Assembly (NCBI RefSeq): GCF_016428645.1
Contig: NZ_JAELXW010000106.1
Coordinates: 1 to 33,756, forward strand
Direction of reading: 5' to 3'
DNA: 33,756 nt
From: Glycomyces salinus
GTDB taxonomy: Bacteria; Actinomycetota; Actinomycetes; Mycobacteriales; Micromonosporaceae
A program made the position numbers and the translations under genes. How positions within the stretch are numbered: position 1 is the first letter of the stretch; each line of letters opens with the position of its first letter. The notes under the pieces were generated by a model, which saw only the letters and a program-made list of their open reading frames with translations, did not search any database and was not told where the DNA came from. Positions 8,594 through 17,485 of this stretch are shown in pieces.

Positions 8594-10603
8594 TTATCTG
8601 ATCGTGAACAGGCGCGCCGACAGCCCGGGGACGGTGCGCAGCCGCAAGCCGCCGCCGTGGGCCTCTACTCCCCACGGCTCCAAGGTCTTCGGGAAGACCT
8701 CGGCGGCGCGGGCGAGGCCGGGCACCTCGATCACGGATGCCTCGGCGCGGCGGTCCCACACCGCCAGCAGCCCGCCGTCGCCGGTGTCGAGCCCGAGGCA
8801 GACCACGGGCGCGTCCCAGTCGGGCAGGCCCAGCGGCCAGAACGGGACCGCGCGCGGCAGCGCCTCGCGCAGCCGCTTGTGGACCGAGACGGCCCGGCGC
8901 ACCAGCGCGGTCTGGGACGGGCGCAGCCGGTCGAGGAAGCCCGAGAGGTACAGCCGCCCCGACAGGCCGGTGACCAGCGTGAAGGCGGTCTCCTCGTCGG
9001 TCATGCCCGCCTCGGGGTAGGCCCAGTTGCCGCACTGCTCGGGCAGGATCGAGGCCGGCGCGGAGGCGGCGACCGGCGGGTAGAGCCGGAAGTCCTGCTG
9101 GTCGCTGGTGGATTGGAGGTGGGTCGCCGCCAGCAGCGCGTAGTCGGCGCGCATCGCCCCCGACGAGCAGTTCTCCACCAGCAGGCCCGGGTGGCGCTCC
9201 TGCAGGGCGACCAGCCAGTCCCGGAAGGCGCGGGCGTGCCCCAGCAGGCCGTCGCCGGGCGCGGCGGCCTCCCACTCGGTGCCGGGCCCGGGGTTGATGT
9301 TGTAGTCCAGCTTCAGGTACGAGAACCCATAATCAGCCACCAGGTGGTCGACGGTCCGGTCGAGGTGGTCGCGCGCGGCTTCGTGGCGGAAGTCCAGGTG
9401 GTAGCGCTCGTGCTCTTGGACGCGGCTTCCCAGGCGGCGGAAGAACGCCTCCTCGGGCAGGGAGTCGGCGACCTTGCTGCGGGCGCCGACGATCTCCGGT
9501 TCGAGCCAGATGCCGGCGCTCATGCCGCGCTCGCGGATGCGCGCGGCCAGAGCGGCCAGGCCGCCGGAGAAGCGGCTGGGGGCCTCGCGCCACTCCCCGA
9601 CCGTGGACCACCAGTCCCCGATCCCGGGGTCGGCGAACCATCCGGCGTCGATGCAGAAGTATTCGGCCCCGGCCTCGGCGGCGGCGTCGATGAGCGGTTC
9701 GAGCGCCTCGGTCGAGGGCTGTCCCATGAGGGTGTTCATGAAGTCGTTGTAGACGACCGGGAGCGCGTCCGAGGCCGGGCGCAGCCAGCGGCGGTATCCG
9801 GTCAGCTCGGCGAGGGCGCCGTCGCGGCCCTCCGACGAGACGGCCAGGGCGACCGGGACGGTCGCGAAGCGCGCCCCGGGTTCGAGCCGGTGGGCGAAGT
9901 GGTGGTCGAGGTCGGTCGGGCCCATGAGGCTGGCCACGCCTCCGGCGCGGGTCTGGGCGAGGTCGCACTGCCACGGCGAGCTGGTCTCGATCTGCCAGGC
10001 GAGGGCCTCGCCCCCGGCGTGGGACAGGACCCCGACCGGCAGGTGCTCGCCGGTCGACCAGGCGCCGCGGCTGCCGACGGCCAGGTGACCCCGGCCGTCC
10101 TGCCCGTGCAGGGCCAGGTCCAGGCGCGGGAGCCGCTCGCGCAAAGGCCGCTCGCTCCAGCGGTTCTCGGCCAGCCATTCGCTCTCGGCCACCGCCAGGG
10201 TGTAGGCGTCGAGGTCGTCCTCGGAGGCGCCGAAGCCGAAGGTGGCGCTGGAGACGGCGGTGAGGACGACCTCCTCGGCGCCGGCGTTCTCGATCTCGTG
10301 CCGGACGCGGACGGCCCTGGCCCGGTGGGGTCGGATCAGCTCGGTGCGGACGGCCAGCCCGGTGCGCTCGTCGCGCTGGGTGATCTCGATCCGGTCGGCC
10401 TCGGGCCCGCGCTCCTCCCGGTGGCCGGTGCAGCGGAGCCTGGCGCCGACCGCCGAGCGGAAGTATGCCTGGCTGGTGCGTCCGCGCTGCTCGGCGGCGG
10501 TGAACAGTTCGACCAGCGGCACTTCGGCGTGTCCGAACCGCCGCGAGGGGCCGAGGCCGACCAGGGCCACGGGGGCCTCGGAGTCCTGGCTCAGGTTGAC
10601 CAA
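8594..10603 (-). CDS. GH36 alpha-galactosidase
   Basis: This protein of about 669 residues removes terminal alpha-1,6-linked galactose with retention. A beta-sandwich N-terminal domain (to about 290) precedes a TIM barrel (about 300-560). The nucleophile Asp433 is seen in YLKLDYN and the acid/base Asp501 in STSDQQD. GIWLEPE and NCSSGAMRAD are also typical of GH36. There is no signal peptide, so it acts in the cytoplasm. The start is uncertain: TTG 10603 is the only usual start codon in the frame, has no good ribosome binding site, and coding-like sequence in the same frame continues upstream (GLETGLPPAQQLSL) to a stop near 10748. The N-terminus may be truncated relative to relatives. An 87-base gap with its own operator separates it from the downstream lyase gene. 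Confidence 0.9.
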   Translation of the reverse strand: MVNLSQDSEAPVALVGLGPSRRFGHAEVPLVELFTAAEQRGRTSQAYFRSAVGARLRCTGHREERGPEADRIEITQRDERTGLAVRTELIRPHRARAVRVRHEIENAGAEEVVLTAVSSATFGFGASEDDLDAYTLAVAESEWLAENRWSERPLRERLPRLDLALHGQDGRGHLAVGSRGAWSTGEHLPVGVLSHAGGEALAWQIETSSPWQCDLAQTRAGGVASLMGPTDLDHHFAHRLEPGARFATVPVALAVSSEGRDGALAELTGYRRWLRPASDALPVVYNDFMNTLMGQPSTEALEPLIDAAAEAGAEYFCIDAGWFADPGIGDWWSTVGEWREAPSRFSGGLAALAARIRERGMSAGIWLEPEIVGARSKVADSLPEEAFFRRLGSRVQEHERYHLDFRHEAARDHLDRTVDHLVADYGFSYLKLDYNINPGPGTEWEAAAPGDGLLGHARAFRDWLVALQERHPGLLVENCSSGAMRADYALLAATHLQSTSDQQDFRLYPPVAASAPASILPEQCGNWAYPEAGMTDEETAFTLVTGLSGRLYLSGFLDRLRPSQTALVRRAVSVHKRLREALPRAVPFWPLGLPDWDAPVVCLGLDTGDGGLLAVWDRRAEASVIEVPGLARAAEVFPKTLEPWGVEAHGGGLRLRTVPGLSARLFTIR

Positions 10604-10735
10604 TGACAGCTGCTGGGCGGGCGGGAGCCCGGTTTCGAGCCCGGTGGCGATGGCTGACTCCTCGGACGGGGGGTTCGCTCCCGCTGCGGGGACTCGCGGC
10701 TCGCGAGCGTCGCCGCGGGTGGAAACCGATGGACG

Positions 10736-10751
10736 TGGATAGCGTTATCCC
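10736..10751. promoter_or_regulatory. LacI operator in front of the GH36 gene
   Basis: TGGATAGCGTTATCCC repeats the operator found before the lyase gene, with one changed outer base. A possible -10 box (TATCGT on the minus strand, 10753-10758) abuts it, so the operator would cover the transcription start. It lies in the 189-base gap after the LacI gene, suggesting a separate promoter for GH36. Confidence 0.72.
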
Positions 10752-10792
10752 AACGATACACGTGAATCCTCGGCCGAACCGAATCCGGACCG

Positions 10793-11842
10793 CTACGCCG
10801 CCGAGCCCACCCTGGCGCCGTGGACGATGAGCGAGGCGGCCAGCGTGACCTTCCTGCCGCCGCCCGCCTCGGGCTCGTCGAAGGCCACGCGCAGCGCCGC
10901 CTCCCCGAACTCGCGCAGCGGCACCTCGACGGTGCTGAAATCGGGCAGGACGTCGCCGAGCATCGGGACATGGTCGAAGCCGGTGACCTCGATGTCCCGC
11001 GGCACCTCCAGGCCCCGCTCCCGCAGCCGAGCGATCGCACCGACGGCCATCGCGTCGCTCATCGCCGCGATGACGTCGAGCCCGCCCAGCCTGTCCTCGA
11101 GCGCGTCGACCGCGGCGTAGCCGCCGTCGCGGTTGAACCCGGTGCGGACGACCGCGGCCGGATCGACCGCGACCCCGTTCTCCAGCAGGCCGTTCAGGAA
11201 ACCCTCGACGCGGTCGCGGGAGGTGATCTGCTCCTCGGGCCCGGAGACGACGGCGAAGCGCCGGTGCCCGGCGCGCGCCAGCTCCCGCGCGAGCGTCGCG
11301 GCCGCGGCCCGGTTGTCGACCGTCACCTGCGGATAGTCCAGTTCGCTGTCGCCGACCAGGACGATCCGCGCCCCCTGGTCGCGCAGGACCTCCAGCTGCT
11401 CGCCGAGCGCGGACTCGCGCTCGGTGTCGGTGGTGCGGCTGGTGGCCAGGATGATCGCGCGGTGCCGCTCGCCGCGGAACCGGGTGAGCAGGTCGGCCTC
11501 CCGGTCGGCGTCGTCGCCGGTGGCGCGCACGGCCACCGACAGGCCGCGGGCCTCGGCCGCGCGCATCATGCCGGCGATCATCGTCGCCGAACCGAAGTCC
11601 TCGATGTCCGAGACCAGCAGCCCGATCGTCTTGGCCCGGCCGCCCTTGATCGCCTGCGCGGCGCTGCTGGCCGCGTAACCGAGCCGGACCGCGGCGTCCT
11701 CGACGCGCTTGCGCATCTCCTCGCGGCCCCCGGCGCCGCGGACGCCGCCGTTGAGCACTCTGGACGCCGTCGGCACCGAGACGCCCGCGAGCTTCGCCAC
11801 GTCGGCCAGCGTCGCCGGCCTCGTCGGGGACTGTTCGGTCAC
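10793..11842 (-). CDS. LacI-family repressor of the lyase/GH36 genes
   Basis: This 349-residue regulator has the LacI helix-turn-helix at about 11-62 (TLADVAKLAGVSVPTASRVL, with an unusually Gly-rich GGVRGAGGREE turn after it). A periplasmic-binding-protein-like sensor domain follows (IGLLVSDIEDF near 73; VTGFDHVPMLGDVLP near the C-terminus). The GTG start at 11842 has a strong GGAGGGC ribosome binding site. Its position upstream of the GH36 and lyase genes, together with the shared operator in front of both, makes it their likely repressor. A half-conserved copy before its own gene suggests autoregulation. The inducer is probably a galactose-containing sugar, which is inference. Confidence 0.88.
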   Translation of the reverse strand: MTEQSPTRPATLADVAKLAGVSVPTASRVLNGGVRGAGGREEMRKRVEDAAVRLGYAASSAAQAIKGGRAKTIGLLVSDIEDFGSATMIAGMMRAAEARGLSVAVRATGDDADREADLLTRFRGERHRAIILATSRTTDTERESALGEQLEVLRDQGARIVLVGDSELDYPQVTVDNRAAAATLARELARAGHRRFAVVSGPEEQITSRDRVEGFLNGLLENGVAVDPAAVVRTGFNRDGGYAAVDALEDRLGGLDVIAAMSDAMAVGAIARLRERGLEVPRDIEVTGFDHVPMLGDVLPDFSTVEVPLREFGEAALRVAFDEPEAGGGRKVTLAASLIVHGARVGSAA

Positions 11843-11871
11843 GCGCCCTCCTTGAGCCTGGATGCGGACCG

Positions 11872-11877
11872 ATTATA
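11872..11877 (-). promoter_or_regulatory. -10 box (TATAAT) of the LacI gene
   Basis: On the minus strand a consensus TATAAT lies 30 bases before the GTG start. The half operator lies directly upstream of it, where the -35 to -10 spacer would be. Confidence 0.55.
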
Positions 11878-11880
11878 GTT

Positions 11881-11896
11881 CGCACAACGTTATCCA
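11881..11896. promoter_or_regulatory. One-sided operator copy before the LacI gene
   Basis: The minus strand reads TGGATAACGTTGTGCG. The TGGATA-ACG half matches the operators at 8525 and 10736, while the other arm keeps only three of six bases. This would allow weaker autoregulation. Confidence 0.5.
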
Positions 11897-11919
11897 TGAT
11901 CGGCGCGGGCCGCGCCCGC

Positions 11920-13137
11920 TCAGCGGAACGCCACCAGTTCGTCCTCGGGAACCTCGCGCTCGGCGCGGACGAGCTCCTCGGCCTCGTCCATGCGCTCCCA
12001 GGTGTTGACGGCCATGACCGCCTCGACGCGCCCGGCGACGGTCCAGAAGGCCACGAACTCGCCGTCGTCGACCGAGCCGCTGACCACCAGGTCCGCCGCG
12101 GCCGGGTCCGCCACGAACCCCAGGTACTCCATGCCCAGGTCGTACTGGTCGGTGAAGAAGTAGGGCAGGTTCTCGTACGGGGCATCGTTGCCGAGCATGG
12201 ACTTCGCCGCATGAGAACCGGTGTTGGGCGCGGTCGCCCAGTGCTCGACGCGCAGCGGCCGCCCGTACCGCGGCGAGGGAATGCTGGCCGCGTCACCGGC
12301 CGCGAAGACGTCCGCCGCGCTGGTGCGCAGCGCGGCGTCGACGGCGATGCCGCCGCCGAGGTGGTGCTCGCGCAGCCCGATCCCGGCACCGGCGGCCAGG
12401 CCCGTGTTCGGGTAGGCGCCGACGGCCACCAGGACCGCCTCGGCCGCGACGGTCTCGCCGTCGGCGGTGCGGACCCCGGTGACCTTCCCGTCCGAGCCCT
12501 CGAAGGCGACGACCTCGACGCCGCGGCGCAGGTCGACGCCGTGCGAGTCGTGCAGCGTGGCGAAGACCTCCCCCATCTGCGGCCCGAGGACCCGCAGCGG
12601 CGCGGGTCCGCTCCCCAGGACGGTGACCTCCAGGCCGAGGCTGCGCGCGGAGGCGGCCACCTCCATGCCGATCCAGCCGTCGCCGACGACCGCGATGCGC
12701 TCGACCGACCGCAGGGTGGCCGCCAGCAGATCGGCGTCGGCGACCGTCCGCAGTTGCAGCACCCCCTGGAGGTCAGCCCCGGGCAGGTTCAGGGCCCGAG
12801 GCGACGATCCGGTGGCCAGCAGCAGCTTCGAATAGTCCATTTCAGTCCCGTCGGCCAGGGAGAGCCGGCGCGCGGCGGCGTCGAGCCCGACAGCGGCCAC
12901 GCCCGTCCTGACGTCCACTCCGCGCTCAGGGAACCAGTCGTCGGCGAGCGGGAACAGCTCGCCCCGCTCGGCTTCGCCGCGCAGGTAGTCCTTGGACAGC
13001 GGCGGCCGCTCATACGGCCGGTGGGGCTCGGCCGAGACGACCACCAAGTCGTCCTCGAACCCCTCCTCCCGCAACGTCTTGACAGCCTGCGCGGCGGCCA
13101 AACCACCCCCGACGACGACGAACGGACCCTGCACCAT
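11920..13137 (-). CDS. FAD-dependent NAD(P)H oxidoreductase, ferredoxin-reductase type
   Basis: This 405-residue flavoprotein resembles the NAD(P)H reductases that feed electrons to ferredoxins, rubredoxins, dioxygenases or P450s. It shows the FAD-binding VVVGGGLAAAQ (about 7-17), the ERPPLSK segment typical of ferredoxin reductases (about 43-49), the NAD(P)-binding VVGDGWIGMEVA (about 150-161) and the second FAD motif DVFAAGDAA (about 275-283). The C-terminal reductase domain is present. No ferredoxin, P450 or oxygenase gene lies nearby, so its partner is unknown. ATG 13137 is preceded by a GAGGGGGA ribosome binding site. It lies upstream of the LacI gene on the same strand, but the promoter and operator between them suggest separate control. 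Confidence 0.88.
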   Translation of the reverse strand: MVQGPFVVVGGGLAAAQAVKTLREEGFEDDLVVVSAEPHRPYERPPLSKDYLRGEAERGELFPLADDWFPERGVDVRTGVAAVGLDAAARRLSLADGTEMDYSKLLLATGSSPRALNLPGADLQGVLQLRTVADADLLAATLRSVERIAVVGDGWIGMEVAASARSLGLEVTVLGSGPAPLRVLGPQMGEVFATLHDSHGVDLRRGVEVVAFEGSDGKVTGVRTADGETVAAEAVLVAVGAYPNTGLAAGAGIGLREHHLGGGIAVDAALRTSAADVFAAGDAASIPSPRYGRPLRVEHWATAPNTGSHAAKSMLGNDAPYENLPYFFTDQYDLGMEYLGFVADPAAADLVVSGSVDDGEFVAFWTVAGRVEAVMAVNTWERMDEAEELVRAEREVPEDELVAFR

Positions 13138-13212
13138 CGGCTTCCCCCTCAGAACGGCGGTATTTCCCCCAATTGTGGCGCAGCGCCGAGCGCGAATCGA
13201 CCGTTTCGGGAC

Positions 13213-14037
13213 TCATCCTCCGGGCAGGACGCCGCCGGGGCCGATCTCGGTCTGCTCCAGATCGGCGCCCGCCGGGATCTCCTCGGGTTTGAGATGGAAG
13301 TGGCGCACCGATGTTCCGGGCGGAACGGTGATGCCGCCGGCGGAATCCGGGCCGCGCGCAGGCCTGTCCGGGCCGGCCAGGCCGCCCACGATGCGACCGG
13401 AGGAGTCGCGGAACACCACATCCGGCTGGAAACGGTAGGCATGGTCGAGATCGGATTCGACCTGGTAGTCGATCCGCTTCCCTTCCGGCACGAGAACATC
13501 TTGTACCTCGAGCACGGAGAACCGGTCCTCCACGTGCGGCCACCTTCGGTCCCCTTCGGACCGCAACTCGGCCTCGACGATCGAAAGTTCGACGTCGTAT
13601 TCCTCCCACTGATCGGTTTCCGCCGAGACCAAGCGGCCGAACAGCGTGTCCGCGTTCGGTGCGGCGTCGTGGAAGCCGAACCGCTCGGTCACCACCGTGT
13701 TTCCTTCGGCGTCGATCGCGGTCGCTTCGAAGGTCACGTTGGCCGACAGTTCCGGGTGGGAATTGTGCACCACTGCGCCGACACTGAAATGCTCCGTACC
13801 GTTCCAGGTGAGCGATCCGAACCCGTACTCGACCAGCTCGACCTCGGCTTCTTCTCCTCCGTCGGAGTCCGGGAAGCCCGTCGCGGACGGATGGGTGACC
13901 TGGGCGACCTCTTTCTCGATCTCGGGTGCGGTCACCCAAGCCACCGCCGCCAAGAGGGAGGCGAGCACGACTGCCACGACAAACGGCGCCTTCGGCATCC
14001 GGTCCACATGGGCGACGAGGCGGCGGATCCGCGACAT
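13213..14037 (-). CDS. Membrane-anchored extracytoplasmic protein of unknown function
   Basis: This is a 274-residue protein I do not recognise. A short basic N-terminus (RIRRLVAHVDR) is followed by one membrane helix at about 17-37. The rest is acidic, polar and probably outside the cell. The beta-rich part (GTEHFSVGAVVHNSHPEL, then NVTFEATAIDAEGNTV) resembles FxLYD-like or similar Ig-type folds that describe additional or altered charge in secreted actinobacterial proteins; this is a weak fold guess. The C-terminal end is rich in Gly and Pro. AAAGGACC serves as ribosome binding site before ATG 14037. The gene is divergent from another single-helix membrane protein 68 bases away. Confidence 0.75.
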   Translation of the reverse strand: MSRIRRLVAHVDRMPKAPFVVAVVLASLLAAVAWVTAPEIEKEVAQVTHPSATGFPDSDGGEEAEVELVEYGFGSLTWNGTEHFSVGAVVHNSHPELSANVTFEATAIDAEGNTVVTERFGFHDAAPNADTLFGRLVSAETDQWEEYDVELSIVEAELRSEGDRRWPHVEDRFSVLEVQDVLVPEGKRIDYQVESDLDHAYRFQPDVVFRDSSGRIVGGLAGPDRPARGPDSAGGITVPPGTSVRHFHLKPEEIPAGADLEQTEIGPGGVLPGG

Positions 14038-14105
14038 ACAGGTCCTTTGTGGGGCGGCAATACAGTGGAATTCAAACGTAGCAATCCAATGCTCAGGAGC
14101 CCCGC

Positions 14106-15149
14106 GTGAGCCAGCCCCCGCCGCAGGCCGACATCCAGCTACCGCCGCACGACCCCTGGCAGCCGCAACCCGAGCCGCCGCAGCACGGTATACCGAACTG
14201 GGTGCTGGTAGTCCTGGCAGCGGTCTTCACCGCGGCGGCGGTGGGAACCTGGGTCGCGAGACCGGAGTCGGCCGCCGAAGCGGCGGTGCGATCCTTCCTA
14301 GAAAACGTGCACAGCGGCGAGGCCGAATCGGCTTTGGAAAGGCTCAGTGACCCTCCGTCGATCCGGTCCCTCTCGGCCGAAGTGCTCGATCCCGCTTGGG
14401 AGATCACCGAGGTCGCGCAGGTCGCCCATGACGCTGAAAGCGCCGAAGTCTACGCCGAGATCGAGGCGTTCGACGGCACCCGCCTCGGACATCGGTACAC
14501 CGTCGACCTCAGCGGCGACGAGCCCCTCATCCTCGACGGAACGACCCGTCCGATGCTCGTCAACGTCGAAGAGGCGATCGAGATCAACGGCGTCACCGAT
14601 CTCGGCACCGAGGTGGCGCTGCTGCCCGGTGTCTATCGGTTCTACGAGTCGACACCGGCGACTCTCGACGTCGTCGTGCCTCCAGTGCTGGTCCTCGGGA
14701 CCGACGTCATCGAACTGGGAGGCGACACCGTCGACGACCGGCCCGGCCGGCCGCATCCGGAGCTGACCGACGAAGGGCGGGCGGCGCTGGAGTCGTCTCT
14801 GCGCGGGTATCTCGACGCATGCGCCGAGACCCGCGAGTCCAGTTGTCCGCTCGGTCTGAACATGGCACAGGACCGCGTGACCGAGGCCGACCCGGACCGG
14901 CCTTGGCGGATCACCGAGTACCCGACCGTCGTCATCGACGACCTCTTCAGCATCATCGGCATGCGATTGGAGACGGCGACCCCGGGCGAGGCGGAGTTCG
15001 ACGCGGTTGTCGACGGCACCGCGACGACCCTCGCCTGCCCGATCTGGGCCGACACTTTGGCAATCCTGGTCGATTGGGACACTGGAGCAGTCACGATCGG
15101 CGAAAGCGGCGACATGGCCCGGTGCGACGAGTTCACCGAGGCCGAGTGA
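14106..15149 (+). CDS. Single-pass membrane protein of unknown function
   Basis: This 347-residue protein is not recognised. It has a Pro/Gln-rich cytoplasmic start (PPPQADIQLPPHDPWQPQPE), one membrane helix at about 31-50 (VLVVLAAVFTAAAVGTWV) and a large extracytoplasmic part. The segment AAEAAVRSFLENVHSGEAESAL right after the helix resembles the start of NTF2/DUF4878-like lipoprotein domains. Two cysteines near residues 239 and 246 and two near the C-terminus may form disulfides. GTG 14106 has an AGGAG ribosome binding site. It is divergent from the 13213-14037 gene, and both products look like partners facing the same compartment. It ends 12 bases before the convergent GH3 gene. Confidence 0.75.
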   Translation: MSQPPPQADIQLPPHDPWQPQPEPPQHGIPNWVLVVLAAVFTAAAVGTWVARPESAAEAAVRSFLENVHSGEAESALERLSDPPSIRSLSAEVLDPAWEITEVAQVAHDAESAEVYAEIEAFDGTRLGHRYTVDLSGDEPLILDGTTRPMLVNVEEAIEINGVTDLGTEVALLPGVYRFYESTPATLDVVVPPVLVLGTDVIELGGDTVDDRPGRPHPELTDEGRAALESSLRGYLDACAETRESSCPLGLNMAQDRVTEADPDRPWRITEYPTVVIDDLFSIIGMRLETATPGEAEFDAVVDGTATTLACPIWADTLAILVDWDTGAVTIGESGDMARCDEFTEAE

Positions 15150-15161
15150 CGCCTCTCGCGC

Positions 15162-17468
15162 TCAGCCGACCACCGGTGTCACCAAGACGCGTTCGCCGGT
15201 GATCTCGCGGGTCCGGCCGATGATCTCGAAGCGGGCCTCCAGCGGCAGGTCCTGGCTCGAATGCCCGACCGCGACGGTGAACCGGCCCGGTTCGACGATC
15301 CGCTTGCCGCCGCGGCCGGTGAAGGAGGTCCGGTCGGCGTGGAGGCGGAACGTCAGGCGGCGTTCGGCCCCGGCTTCGAGCGCGACGCGCGCGTAGCCGG
15401 TCAGCTCGCGGAGCGGCCGGGTCACCTGTGCGACCTCGTCGGTCAGGTACAGCTGCACCACGTCCTCCCCGGCGCGCTCGCCGGAGTTGGCCACGGTCAC
15501 CGACACCTCGACCTCACCGTCGACGCCAATCCGCTCCTCTGAGATTTCCAGGTCGCGGTACTCGAACGAGGTGTAGGATGAACCGTGCCCGAACGGGAAC
15601 AGGGGCGTGGGGTCGATGTTGGACATCCAGAACCCGCCCTGCCCCAACGGAGGCGCGAGGTAGGTGCCCGGCTGACCGCCCGGGTCGCGGGGGATCGCCA
15701 CCGGCAGGTGCCCGCCGGGGTTGACCCGGCCGGACAGGACTCCGGCGATCGCGGCCCCGCCCTCCTCGCCGGGCAGGAACGCCTGGACGACCGCGGCGGC
15801 CCGGTCGGCGAAGGCCCCGAGCGCGTACGGGCGGCCGGAGACGACGACCAGGACCACCGGGGTGCCGGTCTCCAGGACCGCCTCGACCAGTTCGGTCTGG
15901 ACGCCCGGCAGGTCGAGGTCGGGCGCGTCGCAGCCCTCGCCTGAGGTGCCGCGGCCGAACAGGCTGGCCAGGTCGCCGACGGCCAGCACGCACACGGCGG
16001 CGCCGCGGGCGGCCTCGACGGCCGCGTCGATGCCGGAGCGGTCGGCCTCGCGGACCGGCACGCCCTGGGCGTAGTCGATGCGGGCCCCGGGCAGCTCGGC
16101 GCGCAGACCCTCCAGCAGCGACGGCACGGGGATGCCGGTGCCGCGGTCGGCGTAGCGGGAGAGCACGTGGTTGGGGAAGGAGTAGCAGCCCAGGAACGTA
16201 TTCGGGTCGTCGGCGGTGGGGCCGACCAGGGCGATCCGGGGCTCGTCGGCCGCCAGCGGCAGGACGCCGTCGTTGGCGCACAGGACGATCGACTTCTGGG
16301 CGATCTCGGCGGCCAGCGCGCGGTTGCCCGCCGAGTCGAGGTCGACCTCCGGGTTGGGGGCCGAGACGGCCGGCTCGCGGTCGAGCAGGCCCAGTTCGGC
16401 CTTCTGGAGCAGCACGCGCCGCACCGCGGTGTCGACCACGGCCTCGTCGAGCTCGCCGGAGTCGACCTTGGCCGCGAGCATCCCGTAGGCGTCGGTGCCG
16501 GGCAGCTCGACGTCGATCCCGGCCTCGAGCGCGGCCGCGCCGGAGGAGGCACGGTCGGAGGTGACCCGGTGCATCTTGTCGAGGAAGGCCACCGACCAGT
16601 AGTCGGAGACGACGGTCCCGCCGAACCCCCACTGATCGCGGAGGATCCCGGTGAGCAGTTCGCGGTCGGCCGCGGCGGGCATGCCGTCGACGTCGGCGTA
16701 GGAGTTCATGACCGACCGGGTGCCGCCCAGTCGCACCGCCATCTCGAACGGCGGCAGGATGACGTCGGCGAACTCCCTGGGCCCCATGGGGACCGGCGCG
16801 TGGTTACGAGCCCCGCGAGAGGCGGAGTACCCGGCGAAGTGCTTGAGGGTCGCGATGATCCCGGCGCTCTCCAGGCCCCTGACGTAGGCGGTCCCGGTCA
16901 TGCCGACCAGGTACGGGTCCTCGCCCATGGTCTCCTCGACCCGGCCCCACCGGTAGTCGCGGACGACGTCCATGACCGGGGAGAGCCCCTGGTGGACGCC
17001 GACGGCGCGCATGTCGCCGCCGATCGCCGCGCCCATGCGCTCGATCAGCGCCGGGTCGAAGGTCGCCGCCCAGGCCAGGGAGGTCGGGTAGACCGTCGCC
17101 CCGAAGGTGGTGAACCCTGTCAGGCACTCCTCGTGGGCGATCGCCGGGATGCCGAGGCGGCCTCGGGCCATGACCTCACGCTGGGTCTCCTCCAGCTGGG
17201 CCGCGCCCTTGGCCGGGTCGACCGGCGCGGTCCCGAACGGCCGGGTCAGGTGGCCCAGGCCATTCGCGGTGGCGTCCGCCCACTTCTCGGCCAGGGCCCG
17301 CATCTCGTCCTCGGCCGGCGCGACCTCGCCGTCGGCGCTCTCCTCGGCGGTCTTCCAGAAGCTGCCGAGCTGGCCGGCCTTCTCGGCGAGGGTCATCTCC
17401 CCCAGCAGCGCCTCGACGCGCTCGTGCGGCGGCTGCGCGCTGTCGCGCCAGTCGATCTCGGTTGCCAT
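15162..17468 (-). CDS. Cytoplasmic GH3 beta-glycosidase (beta-glucosidase/beta-xylosidase)
   Basis: This 768-residue retaining glycosidase releases sugars from the non-reducing end of short beta-linked oligosaccharides. The GH3 N-terminal barrel covers about 25-330, with LKHFAGYSA, and the nucleophile Asp289 in VVSDYWSV. The second alpha/beta domain spans about 380-590, and a fibronectin-III-like domain covers about 655-725 (GEVEVSVTVANSGERAGEDVV). No signal peptide is present, so it acts on imported sugars. A longer open frame runs upstream to 18260 but overlaps the permease, so ATG 17468 (MATEIDWRDS) is the start. It is the last gene of the ABC importer operon, 17 bases after the permease stop. 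Size and order resemble Streptomyces BxlA; specificity is not proven. Confidence 0.92.
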   Translation of the reverse strand: MATEIDWRDSAQPPHERVEALLGEMTLAEKAGQLGSFWKTAEESADGEVAPAEDEMRALAEKWADATANGLGHLTRPFGTAPVDPAKGAAQLEETQREVMARGRLGIPAIAHEECLTGFTTFGATVYPTSLAWAATFDPALIERMGAAIGGDMRAVGVHQGLSPVMDVVRDYRWGRVEETMGEDPYLVGMTGTAYVRGLESAGIIATLKHFAGYSASRGARNHAPVPMGPREFADVILPPFEMAVRLGGTRSVMNSYADVDGMPAAADRELLTGILRDQWGFGGTVVSDYWSVAFLDKMHRVTSDRASSGAAALEAGIDVELPGTDAYGMLAAKVDSGELDEAVVDTAVRRVLLQKAELGLLDREPAVSAPNPEVDLDSAGNRALAAEIAQKSIVLCANDGVLPLAADEPRIALVGPTADDPNTFLGCYSFPNHVLSRYADRGTGIPVPSLLEGLRAELPGARIDYAQGVPVREADRSGIDAAVEAARGAAVCVLAVGDLASLFGRGTSGEGCDAPDLDLPGVQTELVEAVLETGTPVVLVVVSGRPYALGAFADRAAAVVQAFLPGEEGGAAIAGVLSGRVNPGGHLPVAIPRDPGGQPGTYLAPPLGQGGFWMSNIDPTPLFPFGHGSSYTSFEYRDLEISEERIGVDGEVEVSVTVANSGERAGEDVVQLYLTDEVAQVTRPLRELTGYARVALEAGAERRLTFRLHADRTSFTGRGGKRIVEPGRFTVAVGHSSQDLPLEARFEIIGRTREITGERVLVTPVVG

Positions 17469-17485
17469 GTGGCGGCTCTCTTTCG

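Noticed and set aside
6215..10606. 1463-residue open frame on the plus strand opposite the lyase and GH36 genes
   Set aside because: It is a GC-driven antisense frame with Gly/Val/Arg-rich low-complexity composition; the minus strand carries recognised domains.
9333..12389. 1018-residue minus-strand frame
   Set aside because: It overlaps three real genes in another frame and is Arg/Pro-rich without domains.
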